Shown: positions 21,336-32,372, counted from the stretch's first letter. The stretch: 64,000 bases of DNA from Erinaceus europaeus (GCF_950295315.1 NC_080171.1:118367747-118431746); one strand, 5' to 3'. The notes: generated by a model not told the origin, from the letters alone. Numbers and translations: made by a program.

Positions 21336-22010
21336 TTTATTGGTGGGATTAATGGTTTATAGTTGACAGTAAAATACAGTTGTTGGTACATGGGTAACTG
21401 CCGGGCTAGCGTGGGGGTACTTTTTCCTGGGCGCAAACTCTCTGGGTTGGAGAGAATGCGACCGGACTCAGCCTGGGCTGCTACTCACTCAGACGCAGGA
21501 GACAGATGACTCAGGGACTCGTGGCAGCATGGTAAAGCAAAAGGATCTATTGATCAGAAAGCCAATGCTTTTACAGGATAAAACCAGAAGTGGCAAGTCA
21601 GAAACAGAAATGGCTAGGAAAGGGGGTGGGGAAAGGCAAAGCACGCTGGGAAAGTAGAAGCTTCCTTAGCAACTGTTGCGAGGGTTTTAACCGATGGGAT
21701 TAATGTTACCCAGCAGGCAGGGCGGGTCTCGAGGTAGAAAGAAGACAGATCAATGGAATACGTAGGGATCTTTCAGGCCAAATAATGATTATGTAAATAG
21801 GCCATAGTATCAGCAGTGCAGGATGGGGGGGGCCTGGCTTACTGCCCCACAGGTAACATTTCTCATCACACTCTAACCGCCCACCCAGGTCCTCCTCCAC
21901 CATCATGTTCCAGGACCTGAACCCTCTCTTCACCTTCAGAGTCCATTACTTTGGTGAGAGACACCAAATCCAATCCAAGTTTTTCCTTGTGTTTCCCTTT
22001 CTGTTCTTTT
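21336..22010 (-). mobile_element. L1 3' UTR, antisense, split by a solo LTR
   Basis: TTCTTTATTGGTGGGATTAA (3' terminus) to about 21398, then after the LTR the UTR continues (AGAGTCCATTACTTTGGTG, matching the 5' part of the insert at 799). Confidence 0.65.
21399..21851 (-). mobile_element. Solo LTR, same family (copy C), perfect 6-bp TSD
   Basis: TGCCGGGCTAGC...CTGCCCCACA is flanked by GGTAAC at 21393-21398 and 21852-21857. A 6-bp TSD is typical of class II (ERVK-like) elements. The poly-A signal position reads TCTATT here, a mutated form. It splits an antisense L1 3' UTR. Confidence 0.82.
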
Positions 22011-22014
22011 TTTT

Positions 22015-22295
22015 TTCTTTAATATTTATTTATTTATTTCCTTTTGTTGCCCTTGTTGTTTTATTATAGTAGTTATTATTGTTGTTGTTATTGATGTTGT
22101 TGTTGGATAGGACAGAGAGAAATGGAGAGAGGAGGGGAAGACAGAGAGGGGGAGAGAAAGACAGACACCTGCAGACCTGCTGCACCGCCTGTGAAGAAAC
22201 TCCAGTTCATGTGGGGAGCAAGGGGCTCAAACTGGGATCCTTACGCCGGGTCCTTACGCTTTGCGCCATGTACGCTTAACCCACTGCCCGACTTT
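22015..22295 (-). mobile_element. Family A SINE
   Basis: CCTTTTGTTGCCCTTGTTG to CGCTTAACCCACTGCCCGAC; head lacks the last few bases of consensus. Confidence 0.86.
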
Positions 22296-22377
22296 CTTCC
22301 TTTTCTGTTCTTATTTTAGACTATTATTATCTGAGAAAATATTATACTGGGAAATGTAGCCTTAAAAATATGAAGTG

Positions 22378-22725
22378 TCGGGAGTCGAGCGGTTGTAGCA
22401 CAGCAGGTTAAGCACAGATGGTGCAAAGTGCAAGGATCAGTGTAAGGATCTCAGTTCGAACCCCCGCACCCCTCCCCCTGCAGGGGAGTCACTTCACAGG
22501 TGGTGAAGCAGGTCTGCAGGTGTTTGTCTTTCTCTCCCCCTCTCTGTCTTCCCCTCCTCTCTCCATTTCTCTCTGTCCTATCCAACAGTAACAGCAATAA
22601 CAACAACAATTATATTAACAACAATAAACAACAAGGGCAAAAAAGGGGGAAAATACCGTCCAGGAGCAGTGGATTCTTAGTCTAGGCACCGAGCCCTAGC
22701 AATAACCCTGGAGGCAAAAATAAAA
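22378..22725 (+). mobile_element. Family A SINE, long variant
   Basis: GGGAGTCGAGCGGTTGTAGC head (3-base insertion) and a terminal AGGAGCAGTGGATTCTTAG...AACCCTGGAGGC module. Confidence 0.85.
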
Positions 22726-22799
22726 ATAAATAAATAAATAATATATTTATATATATAAAGTGTCAAAACCAACAGAAATTGCTTAATAGACAATTAGGA

Positions 22800-23036
22800 A
22801 AAGATTGACAGAGGACTTAGGGGTTGTATTGCTATGTGAAAAACTGAGAACTGTTATTATGCATGTACAAACTATTATATTTATTGTCAAATATAAAATA
22901 TTAATCCCCCAATAAAGGAAAAAACATTAGATAAGTTTTAAGAAAAAAAGAAAGAAATTGTTTAATATCCTCCAATAGTGTGTTCCATTCTATATGAGGA
23001 ATTTAGGTTGACTGTAAACCATTAATCCCCCAATGA
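22800..23036 (+). mobile_element. Two short L1 3' ends in tandem
   Basis: 22800-22925 carries GGGTTGTATTGCTATGTG to CCCCCAATAAAGG; about 22990-23036 repeats only GACTGTAAACCATTAATCCC and the A-rich end. Confidence 0.6.
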
Positions 23037-23119
23037 AAAAATAATAATATTCTATCAGAATACAAGAGTACAAATATATTTGCAATATGCATCTATGTCT
23101 TAGCTAAGTTTTCTTTTCT

Positions 23120-23360
23120 TAACATTTTCTCTTTTTTCCCCTTTTGTTTCCCTTGTTATCATTTTTGCTATTATTGTTGTTGTTGTTGCTGTCGTCATTG
23201 TTGGATAGGACAGAGAGAAATGGAGAGAGGAGGGGAAGACAGAGGGGGAGAGAAAGACAGACACCTGCAGACCTGCTTCTTCCCCATGCAGGTGGGGAAC
23301 TGGGGGCTCAAACCGGGATCCTTGTGCCGATCCTTACACTTCGCACCATGTGTACTTTTG
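23120..23360 (-). mobile_element. Family A SINE, internally deleted
   Basis: The GTGAAGCGACTCC block is missing: GACCTGCTTC passes directly to TTCCCCATGCAGGTGGGG. 23365-23760 is unassigned. Confidence 0.83.
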
Positions 23361-23761
23361 GCCATGTTTCCTCTTAGATAGTTGTGACTTTGGAAGAACT
23401 AATGAAAGAAAAATCTAATACATTTGCAAAAATAAACCCTAGATCCCTGGAGTACTGTGCTCATTCTTCATCCCTGAGATCATTTTTATATAGAAGTGTA
23501 AAAACATATGGCTGGTATCCTAGCAACCACAAAGAACATGTCAGCAGAAAGTCATGCGATAGCATTCCACATTCATTAGTCTTCTCTGAGTATCAGGAGC
23601 TTAAAACTTGCTCTTCCCTTTCATAAATGTGGAAACAATTAGATTATGTTTACTGTAAATCTGACTAAATGTAGAAGGGAAAAATAAATGCTAACTATGA
23701 ACACTATGACTTTCATTAAATTTGATGTTTCCACAGTTGAAAGGGAAGAGTGGATTATGGA

Positions 23762-23950
23762 TGTTTTTATTTATTTATTATTGGATAGAGACAGAAATTA
23801 AGGGGGGGGGGTGATAGAGATAGAGAGACACCTAGAGTCCTGCTTCACCACTCATGAAGCTTTCTCCCTTCAGGTGGGAATCAGGGGCTTGAACCTTCGT
23901 CCTTGTGACTGTAATGTGTGTGCTTAACCATGAGCACCACCTCCTAGCCT
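23762..23950 (-). mobile_element. Family B SINE
   Basis: TTATTGGATAGAGACAGAAA, a G run, and ATGAGCACCACCTCCTAGCC at the head. Confidence 0.8.
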
Positions 23951-24014
23951 CACCAGGGATTTTTATACACTGTCCAAATGGAAAGAGGGGCTGGGGAAGT
24001 GGCACTTGTCTTCT

Positions 24015-24504
24015 TGCCGGGCTAGCTTTGCAGGAGAGAGACCATGAACTCGCAGTGGCATGGTAACACAATGTGGTAACATAATTCTTTATTTGTGGGG
24101 GAGCTCCAGAGTCGGTTGTGAGCACAGCGGGTTAATCCATGTGGCGCCAAACCCCAATGGCCGCCTCTTGCTCTGCAAGCCAGCCCTTCTCCAGGTCGGG
24201 ACGCGGGAGAGAAAAGAGAGAGAAGAAGAGAGTGAAACCAGGAACAGAAGTGGGCTTTATAGGGTTAAACCAGAAGTGGCAAGTCTGGAACGGAGGTGGC
24301 TGGGAAAGGGGGTGGAGAAAAGAAAGAGTGAAGGAAGAATGCTTCTGTAGCAAGAGTTGCTAGGGTTTTAACTGATGGGATTAATGTACCCTGCGAGGCA
24401 GGGCGGGTCTCAAGGTAGAAAGAAGGTAGATCAGGCAAAACAATGATTATGTAAATAGGCCACAGTGTCAGCAATGGAGGATGGAGCAGGGCGGCTGCCT
24501 GACA
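24015..24504 (-). mobile_element. Solo LTR, same family (copy D)
   Basis: From TGCCGGGCTAGC to TGCCTGACA, with flanks TCTTCT (24009-24014) and TCTTCA (24505-24510). On the minus strand TATAAAG (24255-24261) lies about 165 bases before AATAAA (24088-24093), a normal U3-R spacing. Confidence 0.78.
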
Positions 24505-24510
24505 TCTTCA

Positions 24511-24665
24511 ATCCTCGAAGGTTCAATCCCTAGCCTCATACCACAGCACCAAGGAGATAGCCAAGAGCGGTGGTGCTTTGTTGTGTCTGAGCTGAGATGG
24601 CTCAGCAGTGTCAGCAGTGGAGTGAGTGCATAGACGAGGCCCTGACTTCATTCCTTAGTGACACA

Positions 24666-24690
<25 letters not shown>
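24511..24690 (+). repeat. SINE-like remnant ending in (CA)n
   Basis: 24511-24655 has a worn tRNA-like stretch (AAGGTTCAATCCCTAGCC); 24660-24688 is about 14 CA units. 24691-25190 is unassigned. Confidence 0.55.
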
Positions 24691-24696
<6 letters not shown>

Positions 24697-25191
24697 GGAA
24701 ACAATCTCCACTAGGGAGAAAAAAAAGCACATGATACCTTCGACTGATGAGTGAATTGATAGATTGAGTTGATCACTGCTGTCAGCATGTCCTGCTTGTA
24801 GGGTATTTGCTTTTTGATTGAGAGTGATGGAATGCTTGAATCTTCTCAACCGTCAGAGGAATGCAGTTGAAACTGGAGCACACCAAGAATCTTTATGCTG
24901 AGGTATCAACTAGGGAGACAATTTGGGAACAACACTGTCGCACCTTGTCCAGTTAACCCCAGGGCTGGTTCCACTGAGAACTCTCACTAGAAACAAAGTC
25001 TTTCAATGTTTAAGCAGTCTTTCTCTCAGTATGATAGATTTTGTGCAGACTATAGTTATATATAGGTCTTCATGTTGTACTTTACAGTTGCTACTTTAAC
25101 AAACATAAACTTAATCTAGTGCTCCAGATTAAACAAAAATGGAGTTTCTTCTATGCACGTAAATTGAAGGGGTTTTTTGTTTGTTTGTTTG

Positions 25192-25310
25192 TTTTTTACC
25201 AGATCACTGCTCAGCTCTGGTTTATGGTGCTTCGGGGATTGAACCTAGGACTTTGGAGCCTCAGGCAGGAGAGTCTCTTCATAACCATTATGCTATCTAC
25301 CCTCTTGATG
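25192..25310 (-). mobile_element. Family D SINE
   Basis: TTTTTACCAGATCACTGCTC to CCATTATGCTATCTACCC; follows a GTTT repeat. Confidence 0.78.
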
Positions 25311-25444
25311 CTAAATTTTTCATAGGATGTACACCTGTGATGTCTTAGTTCCGTCCTGTATCACACAATTGACCCCCAACATGATATGCTAACACACACA
25401 GAGAACAACCCAAATATTTCTTTTTTATGATCATTTTTAATATT

Positions 25445-25715
25445 TGTTTTTTTAAATATTTACTTATTCCCTTTTGTTGCCCTTGTTTTATTATTGTAAT
25501 TATTATTGTCATCGTTGTTGGATAGGACAGAGAGAAATGGAGAGAGGAGGGGAAGACAGAGAGGGAGAGAGAAAGACAGACACCTGCAGACCTGCGTCAC
25601 CGCCTGTGAAGCGACTCCCCTGCAGGTGGGGAGCCGGGGGCTGGAACCGGGATCCTTACACTGTCCTTGCGCTTTACCTCACGTGCACTTAACTCGCTGC
25701 GCTACCACCCGACTC
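25445..25715 (-). mobile_element. Family A SINE
   Basis: TTATTCCCTTTTGTTGCCC to CGCTGCGCTACCACCCGACTC, intact. Confidence 0.88.
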
Positions 25716-25972
25716 TTTCATTTTTATTTCTTTGCCTCCAGAGTGATCACTGGGGCTCAGTGCCTGCACTACAAATCCACTGCTCCTGGCGGCCATTTTT
25801 TCCCATTGTTGTTACTGTTGCTGTTGCTGCATAGGACAGAGAGAGGAGAAGACAGACAATGGAAGAGACAGACCTTGCAAGTGGGGAGCCGGGGGCTCCA
25901 ACCAGGATCTCTGAACCATTTCTTGTGCTCTGCACTCTGTACCTTAACCCGGTGTGCCACCGCCTGGCCCCC
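25716..25972 (-). mobile_element. Old long-variant family A SINE abutting the previous one
   Basis: CCTCCAGAGTGATCACTGGG module, GCTCCTGGCGGCC, shortened body, CCGGTGTGCCACCGCCTGG head. Confidence 0.75.
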
Positions 25973-26195
25973 TACAACCCAAATATTACTTGCTGGATAG
26001 ACATCTGTGACACCAAATGATGGAGAATGGAAACCGCACTCTCGAATTGTACCTATAACATTACCCCTTTCTTGAGTCTTCTCCATCCTGTTCCTCTCTC
26101 TCTCTTATCCTCTTTCTCTCTTGCATCTATTGACCTTGTTTCTCTGGAGAATCCTTATTAGCACAAGCACCTACATCATTTTAAGAAATGACATA

Positions 26196-26390
26196 TAGGG
26201 GAGTCGGGCAGTAGCGCAGCGGGTTAAGCGCACATGGTGCAAAACGCAAGGACCAGCATAAGGATCCCAGTTCGAGACCCCGGCTCCCCACCTGCAGGGT
26301 GTCTCTTCCTCTCTATCTTCCCCTTCTCTCAATTTCTCTCTGTCGCTATACAATAACAAATAAATAAATAAATAAAAATTAAAAAAAGAA
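26196..26390 (+). mobile_element. Family A SINE, short form, perfect 12-bp TSD
   Basis: TSD AGAAATGACATA at 26184-26195 and 26391-26402. The body lacks about 70 bases between CACCTGCAGG and GTGTCTCTTCC, yet the copy has its own TSD, so the deletion may predate insertion. Confidence 0.86.
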
Positions 26391-26446
26391 AGAAATGACA
26401 TACTACCTTGCAATCCACAGTTTAAGACTTTAAGAATCTGTACAGT

Positions 26447-26630
26447 GAGGGGGCTGGGCATTGGCACACCCAGCTAAAAGCACATATTACCATGTGGAAG
26501 GAACCAGGTTCGAGTCCCTACTCCCCACTTACGGGGAGGACACTTCAAGAGCAGAGAAGCCTGTTTGCGGATGTCGCTCTTTCTCCCTCTCTATCTACCC
26601 CTTCCCTCTCAACTTCTGTCCAAAATAAAC
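26447..26630 (+). mobile_element. Old family B SINE
   Basis: GGGGCTGGGCATTGGCACAC head, CAGGTTCGAGTCCC B box, body diverged. Confidence 0.65.
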
Positions 26631-26711
26631 CGGAACAAAAATCTAAAATACTCAGTCTCCGTTCACATTCTCTCAACTGTGTCAAGTTGTTTTTTTAACT
26701 TTTTAAAAATT

Positions 26712-27142
26712 AACTTCATTTATTTATTGGATAGAAATAGCCAGAAACTTTAAGTGCAGGTGGCGCAAAGCACAAGGACCAGCATAAGGATCCCTGTTCG
26801 AACCCCGGCTCCCCACCTGCAGGGGCTTCGCTTCACAGGCGGTGAAGCAGGTCTGCAGGTGTCTGTCTTTCTCTCCTCCTCTCTGTCTTCCCCTCCTCTC
26901 TCCATTTCTCTCTGTCCTATCCAACAACGACAACAACAATAATAACTATAACAATAAATTAACAAGGGCAACAAAAGGGAATAAATAAATAAAATAAATA
27001 TTAAAAAAAAAGAAATAGCCAGAAACTGAGAGGAAGTGGAGGATAGAGAGGGAGAGAGACAGACAGACACCTGAAGCCCTGTTTCACCACTCATGAAACT
27101 TTCCCCCTGCATGTGGGGACTGTAATGTGTGTGCTTAATGAA
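26712..27142 (-). mobile_element. Family B SINE interrupted by a family A SINE
   Basis: TTATTGGATAGAAATAGCC is cut at 26749 and resumes at 27011. It continues to CATGTGGGGACTGTAATGTG with the head truncated. Confidence 0.8.
26750..27010 (+). mobile_element. Family A SINE nested in family B, perfect 17-bp TSD
   Basis: TSD AGAAATAGCCAGAAACT at 26733-26749 and 27011-27027. Lacks the first roughly 35 bases of the head (starts TTAAGTGCAGGTGGCGC), a 5'-truncated insertion. Confidence 0.9.
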
Positions 27143-27243
27143 GTCATACATTATACTTTTTTTTAATATATATATATTGCATAGTGCCTTTCTCTTTTTA
27201 TTTCCCTGATTCCTTGTTTTTATTTTTATTTTATTATTTTAAG

Positions 27244-27310
27244 ATGTGTTCATTATATAATACTTTATTGGGTGATTAATGGTTTACAGTATAGTTGGCA
27301 CATAGGATTT
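27244..27310 (-). mobile_element. L1 3' terminus, antisense stub
   Basis: CTTTATTGGGTGATTAATGG followed by TTTACAGTATAGTTGGCAC, the complement of the common L1 end; joined directly to a family B SINE. Confidence 0.55.
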
Positions 27311-27502
27311 ATTTATTGCTTTATTTTTCTGACAGTTGGTAGGACAGAGAAACTGAGAGGGGAGAAGAAATAGATGTAGAGAGAGACAGAGAGACCCCTG
27401 CTGCATAGTTTCACCGTTTGTGAGCTTGCCACCTGCAGGCAGGGACCTCGAATATGGCCACCTCTGCATTCAGCCAGGTGCGCCATCTCCTGGACCTCCC
27501 TT
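27311..27502 (-). mobile_element. Family B SINE
   Basis: AGAGAAACTGAGAGGGGAG, CTTGCCACCTGCAGGCAGGG, head CAGGTGCGCCATCTCCTGG. 27505-27865 is unassigned, with short ATGT and AATA runs. Confidence 0.75.
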
Positions 27503-27867
27503 ATTTTCGACCTCCACGTCAACGTGTTGAAATGATTTGCTGTCCTGTTTAATCTCCTCCCACTTTCACCAAATAGTGGCAGTCATGTGTGGAAGACAGA
27601 CAAATAAAACAAATACATTTGCAAATAATAATAATAATAAAAATAGTAACTACATTGACTCTTCGACTCTATGAAAACTAGGAAGGTCCTCTGAGGGAAC
27701 AGGTAAAAGGTTCCCAGTAGCAAGGTGGTACAAGAACTTTGGCGGTGGGTGAAGTGAAATATATGTATGTATGTGTGAAATGTGTGTGTGTGAAACTACA
27801 GTAAAGTCTTATATTATAAGCCAGTGTTAAAATAATCATAATAAACAAGCTTTTACTTCCTTTTTTT

Positions 27868-28022
27868 TAAAAAAAAAACTTTTATTTATTTCTTAATGAG
27901 AAAGATAAGAGGAGAGAGAGAAAGAACCAGACATCTTTCTGGTACATGTGCTGCCAGGGATCAAACTCAGGACCTCAAGCTTGCGAATCCATTGCTTTAT
28001 CCACTGAGCCACTTCCCATACC
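27868..28022 (-). mobile_element. Family C SINE
   Basis: TTTCTTAATGAGAAAGATAA to CTGAGCCACTTCCCATACC. Confidence 0.83.
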
Positions 28023-28177
28023 ACAACAATCTCCTACTTTCTAGAATATTTTGTTTCCCAGTAACCTGGGAGCTAGGTTTTTAATGTTGAAAATATTTGG
28101 GTTAAACATGTTCTCTCTATCACTCTGATTGCTCTGTAGAAAAGTCTTAACTTATAATAACACATTTCACTGTGTCA

Positions 28178-28178
<1 letters not shown>

Positions 28179-28230
<52 letters not shown>
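28179..28230 (+). repeat. (TA)26 microsatellite
   Basis: Uninterrupted TA dinucleotides. 28231-28555 after it is unassigned. Confidence 0.93.
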
Positions 28231-28232
<2 letters not shown>

Positions 28233-28559
28233 CTTGGAGAGTTTACAAAGCAGGAAATACAGTACAGTGATGGCCTTGGGCATGCCATGGCAGGTTTCAG
28301 TGTAATTATAGATTCATATCAAAAGGCCTCTCTGCCTCTTGCTACATTATCTAGAAGACTGGATAAGTGACTTGACTACTATCAAACTGTTTACGTCTTT
28401 ATCACTTCACCCAGTGAAGAAAGCTCCTCTTCTGAGATTAAAAGAATATGCTACTAGTCTGCCACCAGAAATGAGTCTGGTCTAATTCCCAAACCTTCAC
28501 AGTGAAAGGCTCCCGGCCTGGCCTGGTTAGGACCAGTGACTATAAAGAAGTGTCTAGAG

Positions 28560-29035
28560 AGGCCAGGTAGTTGCATGCCTGGTTGAGGGCAGGTTACAGT
28601 GCCAAAGGGCCAGGGCTGGAGCCCCTCCCTCCCCACCTGCAGGGGGAAAGCTTTCCAAGTGTTGAAGCAGGGCTACCAGTGTTTCTGTGTCTCTCTCCCT
28701 TTCTAGCTCTCCCTTCTCTCTCAATTTCTGGCTATCCAGTAAATAAATATCCAATACATAAATAAACATAATAAAAAATGGAAGAAAAGGAAGAAGAAAA
28801 AAAGAAAAAGCGTCCAGAGGGGCGGGGTCGTGACACCTCTAGTTAAACGCACATGTCACGAAGCACAAGACCTGGGTTTGAAGCACACCCCCACCCCCAC
28901 CCGCACCCCGCCCCTCCCCACCTGCAGGGGGGGAACTCTGCAAGTGGTGAGGCAGAGCTGTAGGTGGCTCTCTGTCACGCTCCCTGTCACCCCTTCCCTC
29001 TTGATTTCTGGCTGTCTCTAGCCAATAAATAAAGA
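28560..29035 (+). mobile_element. Two family B SINEs in tandem
   Basis: 28560-28775 (GGCCAGGTAGTTGCATGCCT head) and 28815-29035 (head GGCGGGGTCGTGACACCTCT, with a CCCCACCCCCACCC insert). Both end near CAATAAATAAA. Confidence 0.82.
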
Positions 29036-29044
29036 TATATATAT

Positions 29045-29081
29045 TTATATTTTATTATTTATTTATTCCCTTTTGTTGCCC

Positions 29082-29118
<37 letters not shown>

Positions 29119-29380
29119 AGTTATTGTTGTTATTGATGTCGTCGTTGTTGGATAGGACAGAGAGAAATGGAAAGAGGAGGGGAAGACAGAGAGGGGGAGA
29201 GAAAGACAGACACCTGCAGACCCGCTTCACTGCCTGTGAAGGGATTCCCCTGCAGGTGGGGAGCCGGGGGCTCGAACCATATATATATTTTTTTTTTTTT
29301 AAAGAAAGAAGCGTCTGCTTCACTGCCTGAGAAGGGGCTCCTCTGCAGGTGGGGAGCCGGGAGCTCGGACCATATACATA
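29045..29380 (-). mobile_element. Family A SINE with its front part partly repeated
   Basis: Main copy to about 29280 stops at GGGGGCTCGAACCATATATA. After a T run, 29310-29375 repeats CTGCTTCACTGCCTGAGAAG through GGAGCTCGGACCATATAC, so a roughly 70-base duplication ends at the same odd point. Confidence 0.75.
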
Positions 29381-29555
29381 TATTTTAAAAAAGAAAGAAG
29401 TGTCTAGAGATACTATGTGGTATACACAGTATACAAGATGAAGTCTATGGTCTTGCTATATTAGCGCTACTATCCAATCAGCTGAGTTGATAGTATTTAC
29501 CAGAAAAAATTAACTGAAAAATATCATTTCTGGAATTTAAGACTTTAGTCTTTGG

Positions 29556-29675
29556 GGGGGGGGGGTAGATAGCATAATGGTGATGCAAAGAGACCCTCAT
29601 GCCTGAAGCTCCGAAGTCCCAGGTTCAATCCACCACATTACCATAAGCTAGAGTTGAGCAGTGCTCTGGTTAAAA
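29556..29675 (+). mobile_element. Family D SINE
   Basis: A G run then GTAGATAGCATAATGGTGAT; ends GTGCTCTGGTTAAAAAAAA. Confidence 0.78.
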
Positions 29676-29957
29676 AAAAAAGAATTTAATCTTTCAAAGT
29701 TCTTATTTTTGGGGGGGTGGTGGAGGTGGTGACAGCGACTGACTCCAGCGCTTCATGCATACAAAGCGTGTGTGACGCCCTTAAGATTATTCTAGCTCCC
29801 TGTCCTTTATATCTTTGTCCTTAATTCTGCCTCTATAAATGCTTTTTTTTTTTCTTGTCTGAAAATAAAAGTGTAAGATGAAACTAAATGTAAAGATGGA
29901 ACTGGCATAAAATGGAAAATGTTTGTTCCGTGCTCAATTTTTTTTACTGTTTTATAT

Positions 29958-30068
29958 TTACCAGAACACTGCTCGGTTCTGGCTAACAGTGGTGCTGGGG
30001 ACTGCATTAGGGACTTACAGCCTCAGACATGAAAGTCTTTTGCAGAAAGATTATGCTTCCTCTCAGCC
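29958..30068 (-). mobile_element. Family D SINE
   Basis: ACCAGAACACTGCTCGGTTC to GATTATGCTTCCTCTCAGCC, worn. Confidence 0.65.
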
Positions 30069-30210
30069 CAGGATGCTTAATTTAAAAGACAATGTTTGTT
30101 TCAAAAAAATCGAAGGAGAAAGATATACACAGGAGAGAAAAGTATTTAGTGCTTCTTAAAAGCAGCTACAATTTTATTTTGACAATAACTTATTTTAAAA
30201 TGTTAGATTT

Positions 30211-30480
30211 TGGGAGTTGGAGCACAGCGGGTTAAGCATGTGGCACAAAGTGCAAGGACTGGCATGAGGATCCCGGTTCGAGCCCCCAGCTCCCCACCTG
30301 CAGGGGAGTCACTTCACAGACGGTGAAGCAGATCTGCAGGTGTCTGTCTTTCTCTTCCCCTCTCTGTCTTCCCCTCCTCTCTCCAATTCTCTCTGTCCTA
30401 TCTAACAATAATGACATCAATAACAATAGTAAAAAAACAACAAGGGCAACAAAAGAGAAAATAAATAAATATTTAAAAAA
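30211..30480 (+). mobile_element. Family A SINE
   Basis: Head shortened (GGGAGTTGGAGCACAGCGGG); B box GGTTCGAGCCC intact. Confidence 0.86.
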
Positions 30481-30554
30481 CTAAAAAAATGAGGAATCTG
30501 TTTCCAGACACTTTCACTACCTTGCATATTATCTGACTCACATCCTCTCTCTGT

Positions 30555-30690
30555 CTCTCTTTTAGCGAGAAGGGTAGGAGGAGAGAAAGAACCAGACATC
30601 ACTCTGGTACATGTGCTACCAGGGATCAAACTCAGGACCTCCTGCTTAAGAGTCCAACACTTTATCCACTGTACCACTGTGACTCTCATC
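30555..30690 (-). mobile_element. Family C SINE
   Basis: GCGAGAAGGGTAGGAGGAG to CACTGTACCACTGTGACTC, 3' tail missing. 30695-31185 after it is unassigned. Confidence 0.75.
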
Positions 30691-31189
30691 TTAAACTGGA
30701 GAAATCATCCTAAGGGAGGCCAGCACCACAGGACCCAGTAAAGGCTGAGTAAGCACAGTGTTGCTGGGGAGGTTCTTATGAGGTGACTTCGCACCAGGAC
30801 ACAGAAAGAAAAGAACTCATAGCTCTGCAGAGCCCCTGGAATTCTGACAACGGGATGGCAGGCTACTGTTATCCCTTTACTTGATGAAAGAACAAGTTCA
30901 AGGCTTTTGTATAAGCTATGCACCTGTCATATTGCAAAACCTTAATAACTAACATTACCTAAGCTACAAGGGAAAAAGTGAGTGACGTTAAGGTTAAACC
31001 ATTAGTAGTTGGCAGATCCAAGATCAGGTGCCACTTACTCTTACAACTTGTGTGGTTTGTGTTTACTACATATGAGGACAGTATAGGTTGCATGTTTTAT
31101 TTAAAGAGCAAGTAGTCCAGCATTATTCCTTGATCTGTAAGACTCTGAGGAGAAAAACTTAATTTTTTTTAAACTTCTTTTTTTTTTTA

Positions 31190-31560
31190 AATATTTATTT
31201 TATTTATTTGTTGCCCTTGTTTTATTGTTGTAGTTATTATTGTTGTTATCGTTGTTGGATAGGACAGAGAGAAATGGAGAGAGGAGGGGAAGACAGAGAG
31301 GAGGAGAGTAAGACAGACACCTGCAGACCTGCTTCACCGCCTGTGAAGCGACTCCCCTGCAGGTAGGGAGCCAGGGTTCGAACTGGGATCCTTGTGCCGG
31401 TCCTTGTGCTTTGCGCCACCTGCGCTTAACCCGCTGCGCTACAGCCTGACTCCCAATTTTTTTTTTTTTTTTTTTTTTACGAGAGCACTGTTCCACTCTG
31501 GGTTGTGGTGGTGCTTGGGTTTTAACATGGAACCTTGGAAGCTGTGGTCTTTTGACCTCC
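31190..31560 (-). mobile_element. Family A SINE and a family D remnant
   Basis: Family A to about 31455 with head CGCTGCGCTACAGCCTGACT; after a T run, ACGAGAGCACTGTTCCACTC marks a truncated family D copy. Confidence 0.82.
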
Positions 31561-31724
31561 AATCTACCTCTCTTTCTCTAGCTAAAAATAAATAAGTAGG
31601 TAAATAAAAGAAAAAGAAAAAAGAACATATTTCACAAGCAACTGGTACTGTTCCCATGCCATGTATCTTACATTTGATCCTTATGAAAAAAGAACAAATA
31701 GTTCTTTTTTTAAAAAAAAAACTA

Positions 31725-31908
31725 CTTTATTTTATTTTTACCATTGGATGCAGAGCGATTGAGAGGGAGATAAAGAGACAGAGAGACACCTGCAGCCCTG
31801 CTTCACCTTTCCTGAAGCTTTCCCCCTGCAGGTAGGAACCAGGGACTTGAACCTGGGTCCTTGCGCACTATGATATGAGCATTTAACCAGGTGCACCAGT
31901 GCCTGGCC
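31725..31908 (-). mobile_element. Family B SINE
   Basis: GATTGAGAGGGAGATAAAG, CCCCCTGCAGGTAGGAACC, CCAGGTGCACCAGTGCCTGG. 31910-32250 is unassigned. Confidence 0.8.
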
Positions 31909-32254
31909 CCCCCAAAATTGTTCTTTAAACAGACATCGATTTACTCTACCCCTTCGAGGAATGAGAAATAACCAGAAAAACTATCCTGGATGTTACTTAC
32001 ACTTCCAAAGACAGAGCTGAATTTTAGAATGTCTTTTAGTTCTGTTCCGCCATTTTCATCTATTTTTTTTTTTTTTAATGCATTGCTGCAAATGTGGCTA
32101 CAAGGACAAAAGGGATTGGTCACCGCGCCCTCATCAGCTCCTTGAGCTTCTCTCCAGTGTGTATCGTCTGCTGTTTGCTTAGCAGGGTCCTAGGGGGGTT
32201 GGAATACACTCTCGTTGTATTTTTCCTTTTTCTTTCAATACAAAGGTATTGGGC

Positions 32255-32372
32255 TGAAAAGAAAACCTAATGGTTATGATAAATGATTTTCTATGCCTGA
32301 GGCTCTGAAGGCCCAGGTTTAAACCCAGGGCCAGCATCACCATAAACCAGTGCTGAGCAGTGCTCTAGTTAA
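32255..32372 (+). mobile_element. Family D SINE, head worn
   Basis: CTAATGGTTATGATAAATG head, CTGAGGCTCTGAAGGCCCAG and GCAGTGCTCTAGTTAAAAAA. Confidence 0.65.

Noticed and set aside
24120..24175. GTGGCGCCAAAC resembling a retroviral primer-binding site
   Set aside because: It lies within an antisense LTR, in the wrong orientation and place, and matches the family A SINE head (GTGGCGCAAAGC).
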